Position numbers and translations under genes: made by a program. From positions 62,001 through 126,000 of the forward strand of contig DJJU01000012.1 of the NCBI GenBank assembly GCA_002434305.1: a stretch of 64,000 bases of DNA, in the 5' to 3' direction. The DNA is from Alicycliphilus sp. UBA6560. GTDB taxonomy: Bacteria; Pseudomonadota; Gammaproteobacteria; Burkholderiales; Burkholderiaceae_C. The number at the start of each line of letters is the position of its first letter. The first letter of the stretch is position 1. This document shows, one piece after another, positions 17,200 to 25,453 of this stretch. The notes under the pieces are model-generated. The model saw only the letters and a program-made list of their open reading frames with translations, was not told the origin of the DNA and ran no database searches.

Positions 17200-17349
17200 A
17201 TGCGATTGCTGCAAGAACTCTTCACCACCGATGTCGGCCTGTTCTCGGCCGCAGGCATCGCCTTCATGCTGGGCATGGGGGTGTTCTTCCTGCGCCTGTT
17301 CACGCGCAACGACGCGCCCGCCGCCAAGGACGTACCGCACCAGCGCTGA
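17200..17349 (+). CDS. DUF3149 small single-pass membrane protein
   Basis: This 49-residue protein reads MRLLQELFTTDVGLFSAAGI then a hydrophobic stretch FMLGMGVFFLRLF and a polar tail. The pattern LxxLFTTDVGL followed by FMLGMGVFFLRLF matches the DUF3149 family of tiny membrane proteins found in beta- and gammaproteobacteria. Function is unknown. A strong purine-rich ribosome site (gaggaagga) precedes the ATG and a near-perfect terminator follows at 17372, so it forms its own short transcription unit. Confidence 0.75.
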   Translation: MRLLQELFTTDVGLFSAAGIAFMLGMGVFFLRLFTRNDAPAAKDVPHQR

Positions 17350-17371
17350 CCGCGCACGCCTTCGTGTGCCA

Positions 17372-17410
17372 GGGGCGCCCGGCTGCCATGCCGGGCGCCC
17401 CTTTGCCTTT
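17372..17410 (+). terminator. Rho-independent terminator after the DUF3149 gene
   Basis: A perfect 12-bp inverted repeat (ggggcgcccggc / gccgggcgcccc, loop tgccat) is followed by tttgccttt, 22 bp after the small gene's stop codon. Confidence 0.8.
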
Positions 17411-17433
17411 CATGGCCCGGCGCGCGGACCACA

Positions 17434-17760
17434 ATGGCGGCCATGCATGACGACGACGCCAACCAGATCCTGGTCCCGCCCTCCTTCACCGCCGTGTACA
17501 GCGATGCCCGCGGGCGGCTGACCGAGCGCATGGACAGGGTGCGCCAGCGCTACGAGCTGTGCGAGGACCTGGCCAGCCACCTGGTGGAGCAGGCGCAGCT
17601 GCTCTACCACCGCGAGGGTGCATCGGAAGAAGGCGTGCTGGCCGCCATCCACGCCGGCCTGAGCGCGGCGGAGTCGGGCGTGACGGCGCCCGAGGCGCGC
17701 TGGATCACGTTGCGCCTGGCCGAGCTGCTGGCCTGGCGCAGCCCGGCGCTGCCAGAATAA
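17434..17760 (+). CDS. Small soluble protein of unknown function
   Basis: The 108 residues are predicted mostly helical (ERMDRVRQRYELCEDLASHLVEQAQLLYHREG...), with no signal peptide or membrane segment. The start could also be the ATG at 17443 (MHDDDANQ). I do not recognise a named family; similar-sized helical ATPase-with-chaperone-activity annotations are known in related bacteria but cannot be verified here. It ends 6 bp before the convergent moaD stop. Confidence 0.6.
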   Translation: MAAMHDDDANQILVPPSFTAVYSDARGRLTERMDRVRQRYELCEDLASHLVEQAQLLYHREGASEEGVLAAIHAGLSAAESGVTAPEARWITLRLAELLAWRSPALPE

Positions 17761-17766
17761 GAGCCT

Positions 17767-18033
17767 TCAGCCGCCCGTGACGGGCGGGAAGAAAGCCGCC
17801 TCGGCGCCCGCCGGCAGCGCATCGGCATCCTGCGCCATGTCCTGGTTCAGCGCCATGCGCACGGCGCGCCCACGCGCCAGGCAGCCGGCCCAGGGCTCTC
17901 CCCGGGCGATCAGCTCGTCGCGCAGGGCGCCCAGCGTGGCGGCGCCGGTCTGCAGCGTCTCCTGGCCGGTGCCCACCGCCTCGCGGATGGAGGCGAAGTA
18001 GCGCACGGTGATGGTCTTCTTCACGGCGGTCAT
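17767..18033 (-). CDS. moaD: Molybdopterin synthase sulfur carrier subunit MoaD
   Basis: The 88-residue ubiquitin-like protein begins with a beta strand (ITVRYFASIREAVGTG) and ends in the essential Gly-Gly (PPVTGG), which is adenylated and thiocarboxylated before sulfur transfer to MoaE. The start ATG overlaps the moeA stop (4 bp), indicating translational coupling with moeA. Confidence 0.93.
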   Translation of the reverse strand: MTAVKKTITVRYFASIREAVGTGQETLQTGAATLGALRDELIARGEPWAGCLARGRAVRMALNQDMAQDADALPAGAEAAFFPPVTGG

Positions 18034-19250
18034 AGCAGTTCGGCAAACGGAATGAAGCGCACGGTGTCGCCGGGCGCGATGGTCTGGCCGGGCGCCACGT
18101 CCACCAGGCCGTCGCCCCAGACGGTGGAGGTGAGCACGCCCGAACCCTGGTTGGCATAGCGCTCCAGCCGGCCTTCGGCGTTCAGGCGCACGCGCAAGAA
18201 TTCACGGCGTTTATCGGCCCTGGGCCAGGTAAATGCTGCGGTGGCAGCTATCGTTTTCGGAGCAACATCGTGCATTCCCTGCAGCCGCAGCAGGAAGGGA
18301 CGCACCAGCACGGCGAAGGTGACGAGGCTGGAGACCGGATTGCCCGGCAGGCCGATGAAATGCGCGCCGCCCACCCGGCCGTAGGCGAAGGGCTTGCCCG
18401 GCTTCATGGCGATCAGCCACAGGTCCAGCGAGCCCAGACTTTGCACCGCCGGCTTGACGTGGTCTTCCTCGCCCACGGACACCCCGCCGCTGGTCAGGAT
18501 CAGGTCGTGCCCGGCGGCGGCCTGGCGCAGCGCGTCGACGGTGGCCTCCAGCCGGTCGGGGACTATTCCTAAATCCGTCACCTCGCAGCCCAAGCGCTGC
18601 AGCATGGCGCGCAGCACGAAGCGGTTGCTGTTGTAGATACTGCCCGGCTTCATCTGCGCCGGCGGCACCTGGCCGGGCATGACCAGCTCGTCGCCGGTAG
18701 AAAACAGCGCCACGCGCGGGCGGCGCGCCACGGGCAGCTGCGCCAGACCGATGCTGGCGGCCAGCCCCAGGGCGGCGGGCGTCAGGCGCGTGCCGGCGGC
18801 CAGTACGGTGGCGCCCAGGGCGATGTCTTCGCCCGCGCGGCGGATGTTCTGCCCGGCCTGCGGCGCAGCGTTCACGCGCACCGTGCCGTCCTCCACCACC
18901 TCGCAGTCCTCCTGCATGACCACGGCGTCGGCGCCGGGCGGCACGGGGGCGCCGGTGAAGATGCGCGCGGCCGTGCCCGGCTGCAGGGCGTGGCCCACGC
19001 TGCCGGCGGGGATGCGCTGCGACACGGGCAGCAGGGCGCCGGGCGCGGCCACGTCGGCGCAGCGCAGGGCGTAGCCGTCCATGGCGCTGTTGTCCTGCGG
19101 CGGCACCTGCAGGGCGGAGACGGCGTCGGCCAGCAGCACGCGGCCGTCGGCCTCGAAGCTGTCCACGGTCTCGCCGCCGTCCAGCGGGCTGGCGTGGGCC
19201 AGCAGCTCGGCCAGGGCCTCGTCCAGGGGTTTGAGGGAAGAGTGCTTCAT
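18030..19250 (-). CDS. moeA: Molybdopterin molybdenumtransferase MoeA
   Basis: MoeA inserts molybdate into adenylated molybdopterin. The 406-residue product starts at MKHSSLKPLDEAL. It shows DNSAMDGYALR, GAPVPPGADAVVMQED, ALFSTGDELV, IYNSNRF and the signature TSGGVSVGEEDHV, then GLPGNPVSSLVTF. Near residues 330-340 the sequence PKTIAATAAF is encoded by DNA resembling half of the dispersed palindrome (see findings). It is coupled downstream to moaD and starts 4 bp after mobB. Confidence 0.96.
   Translation of the reverse strand: MKHSSLKPLDEALAELLAHASPLDGGETVDSFEADGRVLLADAVSALQVPPQDNSAMDGYALRCADVAAPGALLPVSQRIPAGSVGHALQPGTAARIFTGAPVPPGADAVVMQEDCEVVEDGTVRVNAAPQAGQNIRRAGEDIALGATVLAAGTRLTPAALGLAASIGLAQLPVARRPRVALFSTGDELVMPGQVPPAQMKPGSIYNSNRFVLRAMLQRLGCEVTDLGIVPDRLEATVDALRQAAAGHDLILTSGGVSVGEEDHVKPAVQSLGSLDLWLIAMKPGKPFAYGRVGGAHFIGLPGNPVSSLVTFAVLVRPFLLRLQGMHDVAPKTIAATAAFTWPRADKRREFLRVRLNAEGRLERYANQGSGVLTSTVWGDGLVDVAPGQTIAPGDTVRFIPFAELL
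18231..18263. repeat. Degenerate palindromic repeat remnant inside moeA, copy 2
   Basis: The plus strand reads ggtggcagctatcgttttcgg, matching the GGCAGCTATCnnTTTT arm of the family. It is in frame in moeA and AT-richer than its surroundings. Only half of the unit is recognisable. Confidence 0.4.
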
Positions 19251-19254
19251 GCGG

Positions 19255-19818
19255 TCAGGCCTCCAGCTGATGGGCGCGCGCAATGCCCGCCCGGTAGTCG
19301 AATCGGTCGGCATGCTGCAGCAGCCACTGCACCACATCCTGCGGCACGTTCAGGTCCAGCACGGGCTGGGCGGGGGGGTGCGGCAGCCGCGTGGGCGCAT
19401 CGGTGGCGACGGCGACGATGCCGGCGTCCTCAGGGTAATGCACGGCGCGCGCCGCCTGGCCGGCGGGCGGGGCGCGCCAGACCTCCACGCGCGGCAGGCT
19501 GCTGGCCTTGAAGCCCTCCACCAGCACCCAGTCCACCTGCGGATCCAGCCGCGCCAGCAGGCCGTGCACGTCGGGCGCGCCGGCCTCGCCAAACTCGCGC
19601 AGCAGCGCCATGCGCTGGTCGGACGCCACCAGCACCTCGCGCGCGCCGGCCTGGCGGTGGCGCCAGCTGTCCTTGCCGGGCCGGTCCATGTCGAAGCCGT
19701 GGTGGGCATGTTTGATGGCCGAAACGCGCAGCCCCTGCGCCACCAGCAGCGCAATGACCTGCTCCACCAGCGTGGTCTTGCCGCTGCCCGAATAGCCGGC
19801 GAAGGCGACGACCCTCAT
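19255..19818 (-). CDS. mobB: Molybdopterin-guanine dinucleotide biosynthesis protein MobB
   Basis: MobB is a GTP-binding accessory factor of MGD cofactor synthesis. The 187 residues start with a P-loop (VVAFAGYSGSGKTTLVEQVI), followed by SAIKHAHHGFDMDRPGKDSWRHRQAGA and VLVEGFK, all typical of MobB. The catalytic partner MobA is not in this window. It is the first gene of the mobB-moeA-moaD unit. Confidence 0.92.
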   Translation of the reverse strand: MRVVAFAGYSGSGKTTLVEQVIALLVAQGLRVSAIKHAHHGFDMDRPGKDSWRHRQAGAREVLVASDQRMALLREFGEAGAPDVHGLLARLDPQVDWVLVEGFKASSLPRVEVWRAPPAGQAARAVHYPEDAGIVAVATDAPTRLPHPPAQPVLDLNVPQDVVQWLLQHADRFDYRAGIARAHQLEA

Positions 19819-19830
19819 GCCGAAACTCCT

Positions 19831-19888
19831 AAAACAATAGCTGCCAGCGCTTGACTGGCAAGCGCTGGGGGCCGATTTGGCTCAAACC
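19831..19888. repeat. Dispersed palindromic repeat, copy 3
   Basis: A well-conserved copy: AAACAATAGCTGCCAGCGCT, a short loop with TTGACTGG, then CAAGCGCTGGGGGCC and TTTGGCTC. The arms CCAGCGCTTG and CAAGCGCTGG form a perfect 10-bp stem around ACTGG. It lies between thrC and mobB. Confidence 0.8.
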
Positions 19889-19915
19889 CCCAGACCCACC
19901 CGGCTGCGGTCGACA

Positions 19916-21343
19916 TCAGGCGCAGTGCGCGGCGATGTAGGCCTTGACGCGCTCGGCGTCGGCCGGCAGCACGGTCACGCGCTTCGGTAATTGCTCGATG
20001 CCCTCGAAGCGCGCTGGGCGCTCGGGTGGGCGGCCCAGGGCTTCGACGATGGTGGCCTCGAACTTGATGGGCAGGGCCGTCTCCAGCACCACCATGGGCA
20101 CGGCGGCGTCGCCGCGCTGCTGGCGCGCTACCTTCACGCCGTCGGCGGTGTGGGTGTCGATCATGGTGCCGAAGCGCTCCCAGGTGTCACGGATGGTGGC
20201 CAGGCGGTCGGCATGCGTGCTCTTGCCGCTGGCAAAGCCGAAGCGCGCAGCGATGCCGGCAAAGCGCGCGTCGCCACTCAGATCGAAGCGGCCGTCCCGC
20301 GCCACGCCCTCGAACAGCGCGCGCGTGGCAGCGCCGTCGCGGCCCGTGAGGTCGAACACGAAGCGCTCGAAGTTGCTGGCCTTGCTGATGTCCATGGACG
20401 GGCTGGAGGTCTCGTAGGTGTGCTGCGGGCCGCGCACCTGGTACACGCCCGTGCGGAAGAACTCGTCGAGCACGTCGTTCTCGTTGGTCGCCACCACCAG
20501 CCGGTCGATGGGTAGGCCCATCTGGCGCGCCACATGGCCGGCGCAGACATTGCCGAAGTTGCCGCTGGGCACGGTGAAGCTGACCTTTTGGTTATCCGCC
20601 TGCGTCGCTTGGAAGTAGCCGGCGAAGTAGTACACCACCTGCGCCAGCAGCCGCGCCCAGTTGATGGAGTTGACGGTGCCGATCTTGTAGCGGGCCTTGA
20701 AGGCGTGGTCGTTGGAAACCGCCTTGACGATGTCCTGGCAATCGTCGAACACGCCCTCGATGGCGATGTTGTGGATGTTCTCGTCCTGCAGCGAGAACAT
20801 CTGCGCCTGCTGGAAGGGGCTCATGCGCCCGTGCGGGCTGGTCATGAAGACGCGCACGCCCTTCTTGCCCTTCATGGCGTATTCGGCCGCGCTGCCGGTG
20901 TCGCCGGAGGTGGCGCCCAGGATGTTCAGCTCTTCGCCGCGGCGGGCCAGCTCGTACTCGAACAGGTTGCCCAGCAGCTGCATGGCCATGTCCTTGAAGG
21001 CCAGCGTGGGGCCGTTGGACAGGGCTTCGATCCACAGGCCATCCTCCAGGCGGCGCAGCGGCACGATCTCGCGCGAGCCGAAGACTTCCGGCCTGTACGT
21101 CTTCTCGCACAGCGCGCGCAGGTCCACGGCGGGGATGTCGTCGATGTACAGGGATAGGATCTCGAACGCCAGCGCGGCGTAGCCCTCGGTGCGGTAGATG
21201 GCGCGCAGCTCGGCCAGGCGGGCGGTGCCGATCTGCGGGTAGTGCTCGGGCAGGTACAGGCCGCCATCGGGCGCCAGGCCGGCCAGCAGGATGTCGCAGA
21301 ACTTGGCGCGCGTCGCGTCGCCGCGGGTGGAGAGGTAGTTCAT
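19916..21343 (-). CDS. thrC: Threonine synthase
   Basis: ThrC converts O-phosphohomoserine to threonine with PLP. The 475-residue product starts at MNYLSTRGDATRAKF. Visible features are the PLP-lysine motif SNGPTLAFKDMAMQ, ATSGDTGSAAEYAMKGK and VPSGNFGNVCAGHVA, with the long C-terminal extension of the fungal/proteobacterial ThrC class. It is on the same strand as hom, but a toxin-antitoxin pair lies between the two. Confidence 0.97.
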   Translation of the reverse strand: MNYLSTRGDATRAKFCDILLAGLAPDGGLYLPEHYPQIGTARLAELRAIYRTEGYAALAFEILSLYIDDIPAVDLRALCEKTYRPEVFGSREIVPLRRLEDGLWIEALSNGPTLAFKDMAMQLLGNLFEYELARRGEELNILGATSGDTGSAAEYAMKGKKGVRVFMTSPHGRMSPFQQAQMFSLQDENIHNIAIEGVFDDCQDIVKAVSNDHAFKARYKIGTVNSINWARLLAQVVYYFAGYFQATQADNQKVSFTVPSGNFGNVCAGHVARQMGLPIDRLVVATNENDVLDEFFRTGVYQVRGPQHTYETSSPSMDISKASNFERFVFDLTGRDGAATRALFEGVARDGRFDLSGDARFAGIAARFGFASGKSTHADRLATIRDTWERFGTMIDTHTADGVKVARQQRGDAAVPMVVLETALPIKFEATIVEALGRPPERPARFEGIEQLPKRVTVLPADAERVKAYIAAHCA

Positions 21344-21351
21344 GGGTGTTC

Positions 21352-21789
21352 TCAAACCGGGGCCGTCGGCTCCCAGGGATTGACGAGCTGCAGGCCCGTA
21401 TCTTGGAAATGGCGGATGTTGCGGGTAACCAGGGGCAGACGGTGTGCCGTTGCGGTGGCGGCGATCAGCAGGTCCAGGTCGGCTTGCGGCCGCCCCATGG
21501 CTTGGCATGTGGCGCGCAGGCGGCTCCAGATGCGCCACGTGGCCTCGTCGGTCGGCAGGATTTTCCCCTCGAACCCCCGGCAAAGCTGGTCGAACCAGAG
21601 CTGCAGCTGGTTGCGCCGGGAACCGAGCGCCATGCGTTCGATGCCGAACTGGATTTCACCTATGGTCACCGCACTCAGCACACATCCGCCCAACTGCTCT
21701 CGCAGCCATCGCTGCACCAGAGCATGGGGTTCAGGCTTGCTCAATTCCGACAGGACGCAGGTGTCCAGCAGGCAGCTCATGGCACTCAT
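21352..21789 (-). CDS. PIN-domain toxin (VapC/FitB-like) of a type II TA pair
   Basis: The 145-residue protein has a PIN nuclease fold: the first acidic residue in CLLDTCVLSEL, Glu in TIGEIQFGIE, and the C-terminal acidic pair in QADLDLLIAATATAH with LPLVTRNIRHF. DTCVLSELSKPEP is characteristic of the VapC/FitB type that cleaves RNA. The start overlaps the antitoxin stop (ATGA), although an ATG at 21780 is also possible. It ends 8 bp before thrC, with which it may be co-transcribed. Confidence 0.9.
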   Translation of the reverse strand: MSAMSCLLDTCVLSELSKPEPHALVQRWLREQLGGCVLSAVTIGEIQFGIERMALGSRRNQLQLWFDQLCRGFEGKILPTDEATWRIWSRLRATCQAMGRPQADLDLLIAATATAHRLPLVTRNIRHFQDTGLQLVNPWEPTAPV

Positions 21790-22049
21790 TCGCCCAGGGG
21801 GTCCATCTGCTTGATGCTGCTGCGCTCACCGATCAATTCAGCAAAGCCTTCCACCTTGGGCATGCTGAGCAAGAACTCGACAAAACCATCGTCCTTGTGC
21901 GACGCGGCAAACCCCTCGTCGCCCACCGCCACCACCCGCACTACGGGCTTGCCGTGGCGCGTGACGGTCTGCGGCCCTTCGGAGAGGGCGCGCTCGATCA
22001 GCTCGCTGAAGTGGTTCTTGGCTTCTTGGACTTGCCAGACTGCGGACAT
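21786..22049 (-). CDS. Phd/YefM-family antitoxin
   Basis: The 87 residues begin with the Phd/YefM signature WQVQEAKNHFSELIERAL followed by GPQTVTRHGKPVVRVVAV, the DNA-binding dimer domain. The C-terminal tail (SSIKQMDPLGE) would wrap and block the PIN toxin. It precedes and overlaps the toxin gene, the standard order for autoregulated type II TA operons. An 11-bp palindrome just upstream is a candidate operator. Confidence 0.9.
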   Translation of the reverse strand: MSAVWQVQEAKNHFSELIERALSEGPQTVTRHGKPVVRVVAVGDEGFAASHKDDGFVEFLLSMPKVEGFAELIGERSSIKQMDPLGE

Positions 22050-22067
22050 GGGGCCTCCTGCGCGTCG

Positions 22068-22100
22068 AAATGGCCAGAATTCAAGCCAATCTGGCCATTT
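22068..22100. promoter_or_regulatory. 11-bp perfect inverted repeat, candidate TA operator
   Basis: aaatggccaga and tctggccattt are perfect inverted copies separated by 11 bases, 18 bp upstream of the antitoxin start and just after the hom stop codon. Phd-type antitoxins bind such palindromes to repress their own operon. The arm lacks a T-run on the transcribed side beyond three bases, so a terminator for hom is a weaker reading. Confidence 0.55.
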
Positions 22101-22107
22101 TAACGCG

Positions 22108-23442
22108 TCAGTTCAGTTCTTCCTTGCGGATGCGCGTGATGGGTGCCAGCACCGTGGGCAGGGGCTGGATCTGTGCCAGCACAGCGTCCATGTCGCCCTC
22201 GCGCGTGTCGTGGGTCAGGATGATCAGGTCGGTCTGCGTGGAGCCCTCGCCGCCCACCTCGTCGGCCTCGCGCTGCAGCACAGCGTCGATGCTGATGCCG
22301 GCGCCGGCCAGGATGCCGGTGATGCGCGCCAGCACGCCGGCCTCATCGGCCACGCGGATGCGCAGGTAGTAGCTGGTGACCACCTCGGCCATGGGCAGCA
22401 CGGGCAGCTCCTTGCCCGCCTCGCCCAGGGTGTGGCTCTGGAAGGCCAGGGGCGGCACGCGGTGCGTGGGGTCGGCCTCCATCAGGCGGGCGATGTCCAC
22501 CAGATCGGCGATCACGGCGCTGGCCGTGGGCTCGGCGCCCGCGCCCTTGCCGTAGTACAGCGTGGCGCCGACGGCGTCGCCCTGCACCAGCACGGCGTTC
22601 ATCGCGCCCTCGACATTGGCGATGAGGCGTTTAGCCGGCACCAGGCTGGGGTGCACGCGCAGCTCCACGCCCTCGGGCCGGCGTTTGGTGATGCCCAGCA
22701 GCTTGATGCGGTAGCCCAGCTGCTCGGCGTAGCGGATGTCGGCGGCGGCCAGGCGGGTGATGCCCTCCACGTAGGCCTTGTCGAACTGCACCGGAATGCC
22801 AAAGGCGATGGCGCTCATGATGGTGGCCTTGTGCGCCGCGTCCACGCCCTCAATGTCGAAGGTCGGATCGGCCTCGGCGTAGCCCAGGCGCTGCGCCTCC
22901 TTGAGCACCACGTCGAAGTCCAGGCCCTTGTCGCGCATCTCGGACAGGATGAAATTGGTGGTCCCATTGATGATGCCGGCCACCCACTGGATCTGGTTGG
23001 CCGTCAGGCCCTCGCGCAGGGCCTTGATGATGGGAATGCCGCCGGCCACCGCCGCCTCGAAGGCGACGATGACGCCGCGCTCGGCCGCAGCCTGGAAGAT
23101 CTCCGTGCCGTGCACGGCCAGCAGCGCCTTGTTGGCCGTCACCACGTGCTTGCCGGCGGCAATCGCCTCCAGCACCAGTTGGCGTGCAATACCGTAGCCG
23201 CCGATCAGCTCGACCACCACGTCGATGTCCGGGTTGGCGATCACTTCGCGCGCGTCGCCCACCACGCGGGCACTCTCGCCCACGATGGAGCGGGCACGCG
23301 CGGCGTCCAGGTCGGCCACCATGGAGATCTGGATGCCGCGCCCGGCGCGCCGGCGGATTTCTTCCTGGTTGCGCGCCAGCACGTTGAACACGCCGCTGCC
23401 CACGGTGCCAATGCCCAGCAGGCCTATCTGTATCGGTTTCAT
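22108..23442 (-). CDS. hom: Homoserine dehydrogenase
   Basis: Hom reduces aspartate semialdehyde to homoserine, the branch point to threonine and methionine. The 444 residues contain an N-terminal Rossmann motif (IGLLGIGTVGSGVF), the substrate region GGIPIIKALREGLTANQI, the NGTTNFILSEM motif and a C-terminal ACT domain (about residues 360-430, YYLRIRVADEAGVLARI) for threonine feedback. It lies between the aminotransferase gene and the TA pair on the same strand as thrC. Confidence 0.97.
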   Translation of the reverse strand: MKPIQIGLLGIGTVGSGVFNVLARNQEEIRRRAGRGIQISMVADLDAARARSIVGESARVVGDAREVIANPDIDVVVELIGGYGIARQLVLEAIAAGKHVVTANKALLAVHGTEIFQAAAERGVIVAFEAAVAGGIPIIKALREGLTANQIQWVAGIINGTTNFILSEMRDKGLDFDVVLKEAQRLGYAEADPTFDIEGVDAAHKATIMSAIAFGIPVQFDKAYVEGITRLAAADIRYAEQLGYRIKLLGITKRRPEGVELRVHPSLVPAKRLIANVEGAMNAVLVQGDAVGATLYYGKGAGAEPTASAVIADLVDIARLMEADPTHRVPPLAFQSHTLGEAGKELPVLPMAEVVTSYYLRIRVADEAGVLARITGILAGAGISIDAVLQREADEVGGEGSTQTDLIILTHDTREGDMDAVLAQIQPLPTVLAPITRIRKEELN

Positions 23443-23450
23443 GGAAAATT

Positions 23451-23511
23451 AAATAGTAGTCAAAATGGGCTCTAGCGCCCGCCAGTAAAGCGCGAGCAGC
23501 TATTGAAAGAT
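23451..23511. repeat. Dispersed palindromic repeat, copy 4
   Basis: Pattern GTCAAAATGGGCTCTAGCGC, spacer CCGCCAGTAA, then AGCGCGAGCAGCTATTGAAA. It fills the gap between the hom start and the upstream aminotransferase gene and probably lies in one transcript. Confidence 0.7.
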
Positions 23512-23522
23512 GAGCAAACCGA

Positions 23523-24758
23523 TCAGGCCACGGCCTTGGCGTGGCGCTGGCGGTACTGCGCCAGGAAGCCGGCCAGCCGGCCGATGGCCTCGCGCAGGTC
23601 GTCCTCGTGCGGCAAAAAGACGATGCGGAAATGCTGCTCGTCGGGGTAGTTGAAGCCCGAGCCCTGCACCAGCATCACGCGTGTGGCACGCAGCACTTCC
23701 ATGAAGAACTGGCGGTCATCCTTGATGGGGTACATGTCCGGGTCCAGCCGCGGGAACATGTACAGCGCCGCACGCGGCTTGACGCAGGTGACGCCGGGAA
23801 TGGCCGTGATCAGCTCGTAGGCCAGGTCCCGCTGGCGGCACAGCCGCCCGCCCGGCTTGACCAGGTCGTTGATGCTCTGGTAGCCGCCCAGCGCGGTCTG
23901 GATGGCCCACTGGCCCGGCACGTTGGAGCCGAGCTTGATGTTGGCCAGCATGTTGATGCCTTCGATGTAGTCGCGCGCGGCCGCCTTGTCGCCCGAGACC
24001 ACCATCCAGCCCGCGCGGTAGCCGCACGAGCGGTAGGCCTTGGACAGAGAGTTGAAGGTGAGCGTCAGCACGTCGGTGGACAGGCTGGCCAGCGGGGTGT
24101 GGCGCACGCCGTCGTACAGCACCTTGTCGTACACCTCGTCGGCGAACAGCACCAGTTCGTGCTCGCGGGCGATCTGCACCAGCCCCCGCAGCAGCTCGTC
24201 GGAGTACAGCGCGCCCGTGGGGTTGTTCGGGTTGATGACCACGATGCCGCGCGTGCGCGGGGTGATCTTGGCGCGGATGTCGTCCAGGCTGGGCATCCAG
24301 CCATCGTCCTCGTCACACAGGTAGTGCACCGGCTTGCCGCCCGACAGGCTGGCCGCGGCCGTCCACAGCGGGTAGTCGGGCGCGGGCACCAGCAGCTCGT
24401 CGCCGTCGTCCAGCAGTGCGTTGGTGGCCATGACGATCAGGTCGCTGGCGCCGTTGCCGAGATAAATATCGTCCAGCGTCACGCCGGCCACGCCCTGCTG
24501 CTGGCTGTAGTGCATGACGGCCTTGCGCGCCGCGAAGATGCCCTTGCTGTCGGAGTAGCCCGCCGAGTTGGGCAGGTTGCGGATCATGTCCTGCTGGATC
24601 TCCTCGGGCGCGTCGAAGCCGAAGGGCGCCAGGTTGCCGATGTTCAGCTTGATGATCTTCTGGCCCTCGTCCTCCATCTGCTTGGCCGCGTCCACGATGG
24701 GGCCTCGGACGTCATAGAGAACGTTGTTGAGCTTGGCGGACTTCTTGATGGGCTTCAT
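23523..24758 (-). CDS. alaA: PLP-dependent aminotransferase, AlaA type
   Basis: This fold-type I aminotransferase has 411 residues: SKLNNVLYDVRGP-like N terminus, NIGNLAPFGFDAP, GNGASDLIVM, VINPNNPTGALY with the PLP-contact Asn, DEVYDKVLYDG and the Schiff-base lysine in SLSKAYRSCGYRAGW. The N-terminal sequence matches the glutamate-pyruvate transaminase AlaA/YfbQ group, which makes alanine. It precedes hom in the same direction, a common arrangement in this family of bacteria. Confidence 0.92.
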   Translation of the reverse strand: MKPIKKSAKLNNVLYDVRGPIVDAAKQMEDEGQKIIKLNIGNLAPFGFDAPEEIQQDMIRNLPNSAGYSDSKGIFAARKAVMHYSQQQGVAGVTLDDIYLGNGASDLIVMATNALLDDGDELLVPAPDYPLWTAAASLSGGKPVHYLCDEDDGWMPSLDDIRAKITPRTRGIVVINPNNPTGALYSDELLRGLVQIAREHELVLFADEVYDKVLYDGVRHTPLASLSTDVLTLTFNSLSKAYRSCGYRAGWMVVSGDKAAARDYIEGINMLANIKLGSNVPGQWAIQTALGGYQSINDLVKPGGRLCRQRDLAYELITAIPGVTCVKPRAALYMFPRLDPDMYPIKDDRQFFMEVLRATRVMLVQGSGFNYPDEQHFRIVFLPHEDDLREAIGRLAGFLAQYRQRHAKAVA

Positions 24759-24901
24759 GCGCGGACGTGCTGCTGCAGGGATCGGAACGGACCGCGCGCA
24801 GGACGCTGGCGAGCGCGGCGCCGGGGCGAAACCTATAATTTGAACACAGTTCCCCAGCGGCCCCGGGCCGCGGCGCGGGACGCTTTACACCCCGCTTTGA
24901 C

Positions 24902-25273
24902 ATGAAATTCCAGGCCGACCGCTTCGACGTGCAGACCATCACCGGGTACGGGCCAGGCTGGATTGCCGTGGATGGAGAAAAGACCACGGTCAGCACCGTG
25001 GTCACCTCGCGCGGGCAGCGCCTGGACTGGGACTGCCGCAGCTTCGCCGACCTCACGCCCGAGCACTTCGCCCGGCTGGCCGAACTGCAGCCCGAAGTGG
25101 TCATCTTCGGCAGCGGCGCGGCCATCCGCTTCGTCCCGCCGGCCTGGCTGGCACCGCTGATGCGCCAGCACGTGGGCGTGGAATGCATGGACACCCAGGC
25201 CGCCTGCCGCACCTACAACATCCTGGCCGGCGAAGGCCGCCACGTGGTCGCCGCCCTGCTGCTGGAAGCATGA
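24902..25273 (+). CDS. Mth938-like domain (DUF498) protein
   Basis: The 123-residue protein matches the Mth938-like fold: IVAGYGPGWIAVDG-type turn, WDCRSFADLTPEHFARL, and PEVVIFGSGAAIRFVPP. The family includes NDUFAF3, an assembly factor of respiratory complex I in mitochondria, but bacterial members have no settled function. It is divergent from alaA. The start at the ATG 24902 gives the typical N terminus MKFQADRFDVQTI. Confidence 0.85.
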   Translation: MKFQADRFDVQTITGYGPGWIAVDGEKTTVSTVVTSRGQRLDWDCRSFADLTPEHFARLAELQPEVVIFGSGAAIRFVPPAWLAPLMRQHVGVECMDTQAACRTYNILAGEGRHVVAALLLEA

Positions 25274-25453
25274 GGCGGGGTCCAAGCCCGAGAAGCACTG
25301 CTTATTTAGCCAGTATTTGCCTCAGGATTAGGCCTGAAACGGGCTTTGCGAGTAAAATCATGGGTTGCGGTCGGGGGCAACCACTGCGTCACAGCACCGT
25401 ACCTCACATTCCCCCGGCTCTCGTCGACCAATAGCAGGAGAGATAGAAGCGCC

